Source: Roseibium sp. TrichSKD4
Lineage (GTDB): Bacteria; Pseudomonadota; Alphaproteobacteria; Rhizobiales; Stappiaceae
Reading direction: 5' to 3'
NCBI RefSeq assembly: GCF_000148725.1
Contig: NZ_GL476318.1
Location: forward strand, 1 to 64,000
Length of the DNA stretch: 64,000 bases
Shown: in pieces, positions 57,514 through 64,000 of the stretch
Numbering within the stretch: position 1 is the stretch's first letter
Layout of the letters: every line of letters begins with the position of its first letter
The notes under the pieces: generated by a model
Told to the model about the DNA's origin: nothing
Databases searched by the model: none
Seen by the model: the letters and a program-made list of their open reading frames with translations, nothing else
Made by a program: the position numbers and the translations under genes

Positions 57514-58200
57514 TTACGAATTCCGCAAAATGGATTTGACCTTCTGACAATATCGCCGAGAGATCGGGTTCATCCGCTTTGCATAGTGCCCCGCGTTATA
57601 GCGGAGGATCGTTCCGCATACGTCGCCACCTGCTCGCTTGTAAGCGCCAGCAAGATACTTCATCCCCCACTCCAGATTTGTCTCTGGATTGTAAAGCGCT
57701 TTTACTGAGCCACGGTAGCCCATACCCCGCGCTGTAGACGGGCGGATTTGCATCAAGCCAACTTCACCGACGCTACCACGAGCACGGGAGTTGAAATTGC
57801 TTTCTACCTGCACAACAGCCTTGGCAATGGAAACTGGGACACCATGCTTGCGGGCAGCCGAGCGGATAAGCGAAGCATATTTTGCACGGCCACTTCCTGA
57901 GCGAGTCGATGAAGAGCGGGATTTAAGCTTCTGCTTTTTTGAAGCGGTCTTTTTGGACGATTTGGCATCTTTGGATTTTGCCGCTGCGCCCGCATCCATG
58001 TTGACAATGCGCAGCACAGCACCTGAGCCAGCGTTCGGGTTGAGAACAGTCCCAACTTTTGCGGTCTTGGTTTTTGATTTTGATGATTTAGCCGGTTCCG
58101 GACGCACGAGATCTGCGTGTGCAGCCCCTACCATGGCGACGTTCAAACAAGTGAGTAGTCCGACTACACCAGTGACTTTTTTTACAAACTGCAATTTCAT
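57514..58200 (-). CDS. Exported lytic transglycosylase (SLT domain)
   Basis: 228 residues. Signal peptide (KKVTGVVGLLTCLNVAMVGAAHA), a Lys/Ser-rich linker of about 70 residues, then a compact SLT domain: catalytic Glu in KAVVQVESNFNSRARG, GEVGLMQIRPSTARGMG, and LRYNAGHYAKRMNPISRRYC. It cleaves glycan strands in the periplasm forming 1,6-anhydro-MurNAc products, which fits the AmpD-type amidase gene just upstream. It has its own terminator. Confidence 0.92.
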   Translation of the reverse strand: MKLQFVKKVTGVVGLLTCLNVAMVGAAHADLVRPEPAKSSKSKTKTAKVGTVLNPNAGSGAVLRIVNMDAGAAAKSKDAKSSKKTASKKQKLKSRSSSTRSGSGRAKYASLIRSAARKHGVPVSIAKAVVQVESNFNSRARGSVGEVGLMQIRPSTARGMGYRGSVKALYNPETNLEWGMKYLAGAYKRAGGDVCGTILRYNAGHYAKRMNPISRRYCQKVKSILRNS

Positions 58201-58454
58201 GCCGTGCTCTTGTTGTTGAGACTGTTTTCTGTGTTTTTGGCGGCGGCAAGAAATGGCGGTAGAGTGAGACGAAAATCAGCCCTGTGTCATCACGATAGAT
58301 TTCAAGATTTTTCAGAAAATACGGCAAACTCAGCCACGAATATTGGCAATTTATGCAGAAAGTGACGCAAAGGAGGCAGGAATCTGAAAATTTGAGGCAG
58401 AGCCGCGTCCAAATTCAGAACGCTTAAAATCGAGCACCTGCTTTTCACAACACT

Positions 58455-59219
58455 TTAGGCATTAAGGTCCGGAAGCTTCGAAAGTAGTTTGTGAAGAGTT
58501 TCAATCGTCGACTGATCAACGATCCCATCCACCTGTTCAGGACGATAGTGGCGCTGAAAGGCTTCGACTGCCAAACGTGTTGTCGCATCGAACTGACCTG
58601 TCACCTCCATGCGGTACCCAAAAATGGCCAACATGGATTGCAGCGCTTCCACCGGCTGACCACTTTCGCCTTCCTGCATGAAAATGCCTCTGCCGGTGAC
58701 CTCCGGTTCGACATAAAGACCCACACCTTTGGCAGCCAGTCGCCCCCAGGGAAACTTTTCGCCCGGATCAAGTTTGCGGTCAGGCGCAATGTCTGAATGG
58801 GCCAGAACCCGCCATGGCTTGATTTCGTGGCGTTCAACGATATCCGCACAAAGATCACAGACCGCTTCTATCTGGACATCCGGAAACTCCGGATAATCAT
58901 AATCATACCCACGATTGACAATTTCGATCCCGATCGAACGGGAATTGATGTCAGTCGTTCCCTTCCAATAACTCCGACCAGCATGCCAGGCACGCCGCGC
59001 CTCGGGCACGCATTGCAGGATCGAGCCACCTTCTTCGACGACGTAGTGGGCCGACACTTCCGCCCGAGGGTCACATAAACGCTGCAAGGCAGCCTCAGCT
59101 GTCTCCATTCCAGTATAATGCAGGATCAGCATATCAATGGAGCCGCCTCCAACACGCTCCCCATGATTTGGAGATGGGCGCAGCCGGGCTGGAACACCGG
59201 TATCCGTTTTTGCACTCAC
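58455..59219 (-). CDS. ampD: N-acetylmuramoyl-L-alanine amidase with peptidoglycan-binding domain (AmpD-like)
   Basis: 254 residues. Amidase_2 zinc ligands: His in IDMLILHYTGM and His/Asp in LAHSDIAPDRKLDPGEKFPW, with RRAWHAGRSYW and GIEIVNRGYDYDYPEF near the site. The C-terminal ~75 residues form a PG_binding_1 domain (LQSMLAIFGYRMEVTGQFDATTRLAVEAFQRHY). It cuts the stem peptide from (anhydro)MurNAc. No signal peptide is seen, so it may act in the cytoplasm on recycled muropeptides. GTG start 59219 overlaps the upstream gene's stop as GTGA. Confidence 0.92.
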   Translation of the reverse strand: MSAKTDTGVPARLRPSPNHGERVGGGSIDMLILHYTGMETAEAALQRLCDPRAEVSAHYVVEEGGSILQCVPEARRAWHAGRSYWKGTTDINSRSIGIEIVNRGYDYDYPEFPDVQIEAVCDLCADIVERHEIKPWRVLAHSDIAPDRKLDPGEKFPWGRLAAKGVGLYVEPEVTGRGIFMQEGESGQPVEALQSMLAIFGYRMEVTGQFDATTRLAVEAFQRHYRPEQVDGIVDQSTIETLHKLLSKLPDLNA

Positions 59220-59908
59220 AGGCCCCGCTCCGCTGAAATCTGCGCCCAGGCTGAATTAAGTGCGGCAAGACGGTCATTGGCAATACGAACGAATTCTTCA
59301 GGCACGCCGCGGGCGATCATCCGATCCGGGTGCGTTTCCATGACCTCGCGGCGATAGTGGCGCTTCAACTCATCATCCGACAAAGCCGCATCTGCACCAA
59401 GCACCTCGTAAGGGTCCCCTTTTTCGCGAGCATGGCGGGCAACCACCTTTGAAAACTCGCGTTCATCGAGCCCAAAAACCCGTCCGACGTGAGCCAAAAA
59501 GTCGATCTCGGAATTATGCAAAACGCCGTCCGCCTTGGCGATGTGAAACAAGCCGTCCAGAATATCCAGCAAGGTCTTCCGGTCATATGGAAAAAGGTCC
59601 GCCAGTTTTTTTGCATAGACCTCGAAACCAGCAACATCCTGTTGAGCGAGCTGGAACAGGCGATTGACGTTTTTTTCCTCGCCCGGAGGCACATCAAACA
59701 ACTCACGAAAGGCGATCACTTCATCGGTCGTGACCACACCATCCGCCTTCGCCATTTTGGCTGACAGTGCAATCATGGCGACCGTGAATCCAACCGAACT
59801 CGTTCCTTCCGGACGAGCTAGGACAATCTGGACAAGACGGTCAATGACCTGGGCTCCACCGCTGCCAATTGCAGCTACAATACTCCCAAGGCTTGTCCAG
59901 ACACTCAC
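59216..59908 (-). CDS. TerB-DnaJ domain protein (DjlA-like co-chaperone)
   Basis: 230 residues: a TerB-type helical domain with acidic metal-binding residues (MAKADGVVTTDEVIAFRELFDVP; IAKADGVLHNSEIDFLAHVGRVFG), then a C-terminal J domain (DPYEVLGADAALSDDELKRHYRREVMETHPDRMIARG) with the HPD motif that stimulates DnaK. No membrane helix is obvious, unlike E. coli DjlA. It shares an operon with the amidase gene and starts at ATG 59908. Confidence 0.9.
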   Translation of the reverse strand: MSVWTSLGSIVAAIGSGGAQVIDRLVQIVLARPEGTSSVGFTVAMIALSAKMAKADGVVTTDEVIAFRELFDVPPGEEKNVNRLFQLAQQDVAGFEVYAKKLADLFPYDRKTLLDILDGLFHIAKADGVLHNSEIDFLAHVGRVFGLDEREFSKVVARHAREKGDPYEVLGADAALSDDELKRHYRREVMETHPDRMIARGVPEEFVRIANDRLAALNSAWAQISAERGL

Positions 59909-60178
59909 ATGCTTTCCTTTTTATCTGTTCGATATTGTCTTGAAAAAATTCAGATTCTCAAACGCAAAACAAACAAATTATTCGAAATCCAATTTTAACG
60001 ACCTCCTGACATTATCGCCAGTGTCGAATTCCTTGTGAAGGGTGAGTTTCTCAATCGTCAGACTTGACCAAAGAGTCGCAAAAAGAGCCGAAACTCGGAG
60101 TTTTTGAGGCCTGTCTTCAGGCAAATTAAACCGTTGTCCAATATTTTTTTCTGTTGGCGCGCTGGTCCGGGACATTTA

Positions 60179-62377
60179 ATGCAAAGCAAGCAACAAAATA
60201 GCAAACTACTACCAGTGCTCATCGCGCTATGGCTTGTTGTCCTGCTTGTTTTTGGCATTCACGGCACCAACCTTGTGATCACTCATGCGTTGGTTGAGGG
60301 GACTCTGGAAAAGTCCGTCGCGGACGCACTGGACAAGTACAACGCATCGTCACTATCGAGCGTTTCTAAAAATACTCAACAAAATCAAGTAGCTCAATTC
60401 AATGGGCTTAGGCTTTCACGTCAGGCCCCGTCAGATGAAACCGACAGAGCCACGGAACAAGCTCCGAAACCCGTACTGTCTTCCAAACAGAACGAACTGA
60501 TCGCTACTATATTTGCTCCCAACACAATTTTAGCCTCAACGCACGTGCCGTTTGACGCACTCCCAAAAGGTCAAACACCTGCCGAGGCCATTGCGATCGC
60601 AAAGGATAAAGCGGCAAGTAAATTCCTTGAACACGGCCCCACGGAACGGTCTTTGAACGCAGCGTTCGACGGACTTGTCGCTAATAAATCACCCTTCGTA
60701 TCGCAAGATATTTTTCCTACAGGCGAAGTCAAACCGTACATCTTCGTCTCGATCCCAGAGTTTGGGGTCGACGGCAAACTGATCGGTGGTTTTGTGGTTT
60801 TAACCGATCAGTCTGAACTCTTGTCCAAGGTCGGCAATATTCCATTGAGCGGGATCATCCTGATCGGCGCAATGTGCGGAATTTCCATTCTTTTCGCCGG
60901 CGGGATCATCTGGATGCGCTTTCGCGATCAGGTGAAAGTCAACCGCGACATCCAGTTTCTGGCGCACCACGACACCTTGACCGGACTTCCAAACCGGGCT
61001 GTGTACAACGCCAAGCTCAACGAAGGACTTCGATTGTCACAGGCAAAGGCCAGCAACATGGCGGCCATGTTGATCGACGTCGACAAGTTCAAAGAAATCA
61101 ATGACACTTATGGTCATGGCACCGGCGACATATTTCTTCAGATAATCGCGGACAGGCTAAGGCACACCTTCAAAGACCATCTGGTTGCACGCCTGTCCGG
61201 CGATGAGTTTGCCGTCATGGTCACATCATACTCAGACGTTGCACGTTTGACGAAACTCGCCGCCGCCATGATTGCCGCAACAAAAGCCCCTTGCGTTATC
61301 GACGGCAAGGAAATCCAGATATCACTTTCGATTGGCATTGCGAGGGCGAGCGATGGCAGTTGGCGGGCTTCTCGTCTTCTTCATTGCGCGGATCTTGCGC
61401 TCTATGCTGCGAAACATTCGGGCCGCTCTACATTTGTCTGGTACTCCCCAGAAATGGATGCAGATGCGCAAAGACGGAAAGAAATCGAAGCTGATCTGGT
61501 GAAAGCACTGAAGTTCGATCAGTTCCAACTGGTCTTCCAGCCTCAATATTCCCTGATTGATAATCAGCTTAAAGGTTATGAATCCCTGATCCGTTGGGAG
61601 CACCCGACCAAAGGCCTAATTTCTCCAGATATTTTTATTCCAATTGCAGAAGACACTGGCCTGATCCAGTATATCGGGGACTGGGTCCTCAATCACGCTT
61701 GCAATGAAGCTGCAGCCTGGGAAGACAAATCAATCAAGATTGCCGTCAACGTCTCTGCCGCGCAGTTCCTTGCCGGTGAAACAGATCAGAAAGTTCGCAA
61801 AGCTTTGGAAACATCAGGTCTGGAGCCTGAGCGACTTGAGGTTGAGATTACCGAAAGTCTCCTGATCTCCAATCCAAAAGCCGTGGTTGAAACACTGCAA
61901 AAAATCCATGCAATGGGTGTCTCCATTGCCATGGATGACTTCGGAACCGGGTATTCATCGCTGAGTTATTTGAGCCGCTTCCCGTTTGATAAGATCAAGA
62001 TTGACCGGTCCTTCATCCAAAATCTGGGCGAAGAACCAAGCCTAGACGCCGTGGTGACGGCAATCATCGGCCTCGGCCACTCTCTTGATGTCCAGATCAC
62101 CGCTGAAGGCGTTGAGACCGAAGAACAGGTTATTTTGCTAAGATCTGCCGGATGTCATCTGGTGCAGGGCTTCTTGTTCGGTCGTCCCGGCACGGTCGCC
62201 AGCCACGAAGCCCGGCGGGATCATTTCCAGCGTTCTCCAATCACAGGCAATGGAATGCTCAAGCGTTATCAGGACGCTGTTGAATTGCCTCACGACCCTC
62301 TGCCAGAAACAGCCCTCGACAAAGCCTTTGAACTCGCCGATGTCGAGGAACCGTCAGAAGAGAAAGAGCATGGCTAA
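60179..62377 (+). CDS. Membrane GGDEF-EAL protein (c-di-GMP turnover)
   Basis: About 732 residues. Membrane helix (LLPVLIALWLVVLLVFGIHGTNLVI), a ~190-residue periplasmic region, a second helix (LSGIILIGAMCGISILFAGGIIWM), then a GGDEF domain with the motif RLSGDEFAVM (Ser replaces the first Gly) and an EAL domain with KGYESLIRWEHP, VNVSAAQFLAG, EVEITESLLI, MDDFGTGYSSLSYL, KIKIDRSFIQ and ITAEGVETEEQ. The EAL metal and base residues are all present, so c-di-GMP hydrolysis is likely. SGDEF may still be active or may bind GTP as an allosteric site. ATG 60179 has a weak site; the frame is open 25 codons upstream. Confidence 0.93.
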   Translation: MQSKQQNSKLLPVLIALWLVVLLVFGIHGTNLVITHALVEGTLEKSVADALDKYNASSLSSVSKNTQQNQVAQFNGLRLSRQAPSDETDRATEQAPKPVLSSKQNELIATIFAPNTILASTHVPFDALPKGQTPAEAIAIAKDKAASKFLEHGPTERSLNAAFDGLVANKSPFVSQDIFPTGEVKPYIFVSIPEFGVDGKLIGGFVVLTDQSELLSKVGNIPLSGIILIGAMCGISILFAGGIIWMRFRDQVKVNRDIQFLAHHDTLTGLPNRAVYNAKLNEGLRLSQAKASNMAAMLIDVDKFKEINDTYGHGTGDIFLQIIADRLRHTFKDHLVARLSGDEFAVMVTSYSDVARLTKLAAAMIAATKAPCVIDGKEIQISLSIGIARASDGSWRASRLLHCADLALYAAKHSGRSTFVWYSPEMDADAQRRKEIEADLVKALKFDQFQLVFQPQYSLIDNQLKGYESLIRWEHPTKGLISPDIFIPIAEDTGLIQYIGDWVLNHACNEAAAWEDKSIKIAVNVSAAQFLAGETDQKVRKALETSGLEPERLEVEITESLLISNPKAVVETLQKIHAMGVSIAMDDFGTGYSSLSYLSRFPFDKIKIDRSFIQNLGEEPSLDAVVTAIIGLGHSLDVQITAEGVETEEQVILLRSAGCHLVQGFLFGRPGTVASHEARRDHFQRSPITGNGMLKRYQDAVELPHDPLPETALDKAFELADVEEPSEEKEHG

Positions 62378-62383
62378 GGCAAG

Positions 62384-63076
62384 TTAGGCGCGGATCTTCC
62401 GGTCTGAATACCGCTCAACCAGGTAGTCTTTCTTGTCCCTCAAGAGCAGCGTGAACTTTACAAGCTCTTCCATAACATCAACCACACGGTCATATCGCGG
62501 CGACGGCTTCATCCGCCCATCGTCGTCAAACTCTTGATATGCCATGGGGACCGATGACTGGTTGGGAATGGTGAACATCCGCATCCAGCGCCCCAAGATG
62601 CGCATCTGGTTGACCGCATTGAAGGACTGGGAGCCTCCGGAAACCTGCATCAGGGCGAGTACTTTACCCTGGGTGGGGCGAATGGCACCCATATTTAGCG
62701 GGATCCAGTCAATCTGTGTTTTAAGAATTCCCGTCATCGCCCCATGGCGTTCTGGCGAACACCAAACCTGTGCCTCCGACCAGTTGCACAGCTCGCGCAA
62801 CTCCTGAACCTTTGGATGTTTGTCGTCCTCGCTGTCCGGTAATGGCAACCCCTCAGGATTAAACACGCGTGTCTCAGCACCGAGTGCCTTCAAAAGGCGC
62901 TCTGCTTCATAGACCAGAAACCGGCTGTAAGACCGCTCGCGAAGAGAGCCGTACAACAGCAAGATACGCGGCGGATGAGCGTTGGACATCTCAACGCCCA
63001 GCCGATCACAATCGGTCATCAAAAACTTTTCAGGCTGGATATTGGGGAGGTCGTCCACTTCAGGTCTGTCAGCCAT
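62384..63076 (-). CDS. arsH: ArsH, NADPH-dependent organoarsenical oxidase/flavin reductase
   Basis: 230 residues. A flavodoxin-like fold with FMN-binding [23 protein letters not shown], then [23 protein letters not shown] and [29 protein letters not shown], all typical of ArsH. It oxidises trivalent organoarsenicals to the less toxic pentavalent forms, or acts as a quinone/ferric reductase. It is the third gene of the operon, overlapping arsC by eight bases, and is convergent with the GGDEF-EAL gene, with only six bases between the stops. Confidence 0.93.
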   Translation of the reverse strand: MADRPEVDDLPNIQPEKFLMTDCDRLGVEMSNAHPPRILLLYGSLRERSYSRFLVYEAERLLKALGAETRVFNPEGLPLPDSEDDKHPKVQELRELCNWSEAQVWCSPERHGAMTGILKTQIDWIPLNMGAIRPTQGKVLALMQVSGGSQSFNAVNQMRILGRWMRMFTIPNQSSVPMAYQEFDDDGRMKPSPRYDRVVDVMEELVKFTLLLRDKKDYLVERYSDRKIRA

Positions 63077-63488
63077 TGTCTTTTGCTAATCCCAAGCTGA
63101 CGACTTCACCGTCTTCCTTGACGAATTTCTCAATCGTCTTCGGAAGCAAATCCAGAACCGTTTCGGAAGGGCGGCACAATCGGACACCTTTATCGCTGAC
63201 AACAATCGGACGATTGATCAAAATTGGATGTTCCATCATGAAGTCGATAAGCTGATCGTCACTCCATTTGTCATCTCCCAAGCCCAATTCTGCAAAAGGT
63301 GTCCCTTTTTCCCGCAGCAAATCGCGGACAGAAATCCCCATTTGCTCAATCAGTCCAACAAAGGTCTCGCGAGTGGGCGGTGTCTTCAGATATTCAATGA
63401 TCGTCGGCTCGACGCCACTTTCCCTGATCATCGCCAATGTGTTGCGTGACGTGCCGCATTTTGGATTGTGATAGATGGTTATGCTCAT
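63069..63488 (-). CDS. arsC: Arsenate reductase (glutaredoxin type)
   Basis: 139 residues. The catalytic cysteine is in [19 protein letters not shown], and the conserved arginines are in [25 protein letters not shown]. It reduces arsenate to arsenite using glutaredoxin and glutathione in the cytoplasm. No efflux pump gene (arsB or acr3) is visible; one may lie outside the window. Its ATG overlaps the arsR stop. Confidence 0.95.
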   Translation of the reverse strand: MSITIYHNPKCGTSRNTLAMIRESGVEPTIIEYLKTPPTRETFVGLIEQMGISVRDLLREKGTPFAELGLGDDKWSDDQLIDFMMEHPILINRPIVVSDKGVRLCRPSETVLDLLPKTIEKFVKEDGEVVSLGLAKDNG

Positions 63489-63835
63489 TTCGGAGCGCCT
63501 TTTTCGGTTGGTAAGTCAGGTGGGCAAAAATCAGTCCCACAGATCTCTGGATGACCTGAACAGCAGTCTTCTGTCAGAAAAAGAAGAAGGTCGCGCATAT
63601 GCGCAAAGCAGATGGCGTAAAGGACTTTTCGGCCAACGCGCTTGGCAGAGACCAATCCACTTTTCTCCAAACTAGAAAGATGAAAGGACATCCGCGTCGG
63701 CGCTATGTCGAGCTGTTCCGCAATTTCACCAGACGGCAGTCCTTGCGGCCCAGCTTTGATTAACAAGCGGAACGCAGACAGCCGGTCTTTATGGGCAAGC
63801 GCCGTAAGCGCGTCGATAGCTGAGTCTTCAAACAT
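63485..63835 (-). CDS. arsR: ArsR-family repressor
   Basis: 116 residues, winged helix: MFEDSAIDALTALAHKDRLSAFRLLI, then GEIAEQLDIAPTRMSFHLSSLEKSGLVSAKRVGRKVLYAI. The classical ELCVCDL metal site in helix 3 is absent; instead cysteines cluster near the C-terminus (EDCCSGHPEICGTDFC), as in the Acidithiobacillus-type ArsR. It should repress the operon and release DNA on binding arsenite. A 20-bp palindrome sits nine bases before the start codon. Confidence 0.93.
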   Translation of the reverse strand: MFEDSAIDALTALAHKDRLSAFRLLIKAGPQGLPSGEIAEQLDIAPTRMSFHLSSLEKSGLVSAKRVGRKVLYAICFAHMRDLLLFLTEDCCSGHPEICGTDFCPPDLPTEKGAPK

Positions 63836-63843
63836 ATTGAAAC

Positions 63844-63863
63844 ACTACAATTATATTTGTAAT
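63844..63863. promoter_or_regulatory. Candidate ArsR operator overlapping the ars promoter
   Basis: Imperfect palindrome ACTACAATTATATTTGTAAT; the core TACAA / TTGTA arms match. On the minus strand it contains TATAAT, a good -10 element for arsR, so bound ArsR would block polymerase. Confidence 0.65.
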
Positions 63864-63893
63864 ATTGCAATGTTTAGATATTAGTTATTTATT

Positions 63894-64000
63894 TCAGAAC
63901 TTTACAACATAAACATACGCTAAAACGGTATGATCACCAAGGTCAACGCTGGTCACAACACGCTCGTATCCTTCACCTTCAAAAGCATCCAACAGTGCCC
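63894..64000 (-). CDS. C-terminal end of a gamma-glutamylcyclotransferase-like protein (partial)
   Basis: Only the last 34 codons are in the window: ALLDAFEGEGYERVVTSVDLGDHTVLAYVYVVKF then TGA (63896-63894). LDAFEGEGYER followed by a strand and AYVYV is the hallmark of the GGCT/AIG2-like cyclotransferase fold, where the acidic residue of a similar segment is catalytic. The gene is cut by the window edge and lies just upstream of arsR in the same direction. Only the family, not the reaction, can be stated. Confidence 0.65.
   Translation of the reverse strand, partial: ALLDAFEGEGYERVVTSVDLGDHTVLAYVYVVKF

Overview
The window looks like chromosome of an alphaproteobacterium, most likely order Hyphomicrobiales (Rhizobiales), perhaps a marine member near Stappiaceae. 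The order is supported by the SspB-DUF4169-ribbon-helix-helix trio, a long-linker FtsZ with a rhizobial-type N-terminus, a two-domain aminopeptidase P, a DUF1127 protein, and the division/cell-wall cluster running on into lpxC, bamD, recN and ligA. The family assignment is a guess.

Layout. Bases 1-630 hold the end of a ClpXP-adaptor (SspB-like) gene and two small companions. Bases 631-14255 are mixed housekeeping genes: AsmA-type envelope protein, FAD-linked oxidase, thioesterase, ClC channel, aminopeptidase P, DUF1127, PrmA, and an OmpR-type two-component system whose sensor has a histidine-rich periplasmic domain. Bases 14256-16820 are a disturbed zone: a 1.5-kb IS3-family element (14769-16281) sits at the 3' end of a secreted-protein gene, next to an AT-rich non-coding stretch. 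Bases 16947-21609 hold a UvrD/PcrA helicase and an NIT-domain chemoreceptor.

Bases 21811-46768 are the core: ligA, recN, bamD, lpxC, ftsZ, ftsA, ftsQ, ddl, murB, murC, murG, ftsW, murD, mraY, murF, murE, ftsI, ftsL, rsmH and mraZ, all on the minus strand and so transcribed mraZ first. Many junctions are 4-base ATGA or GTGA overlaps, which implies translational coupling. Upstream of mraZ are five in-phase TGGGN repeats, the expected MraZ operator. Together the genes make UDP-MurNAc-pentapeptide (murE, murF, murC, murD, murB, ddl), move it to lipid II (mraY, murG), polymerise and cross-link it at the septum (ftsW, ftsI), and build the divisome (ftsZ, ftsA, ftsQ, ftsL). Outer-membrane biogenesis (lpxC, bamD) and DNA maintenance (recN, ligA) follow.

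Bases 47190-57096 hold accessory genes around the RNase P RNA gene: a divergent AraC regulator / cupin / flavin monooxygenase cassette, rnpB, a MocR-type regulator divergent from a flavin-nucleotide-binding protein with a 27-bp palindrome between them, an acyl-CoA ligase plus short-chain dehydrogenase operon, and a lone flagellin. Bases 57514-59908 hold murein genes (lytic transglycosylase, AmpD amidase) and a TerB-DnaJ co-chaperone. Then come a membrane GGDEF-EAL protein, an arsenic operon (arsR-arsC-arsH), and the tail of a gamma-glutamylcyclotransferase-like gene.

I saw no tRNA, rRNA other than the RNase P RNA described, CRISPR array or prophage. No large unknown multi-gene system stands out. 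The most interesting items are regulatory sites, the histidine-rich sensor, the AraC/cupin/monooxygenase cassette and the IS-disrupted secreted gene.
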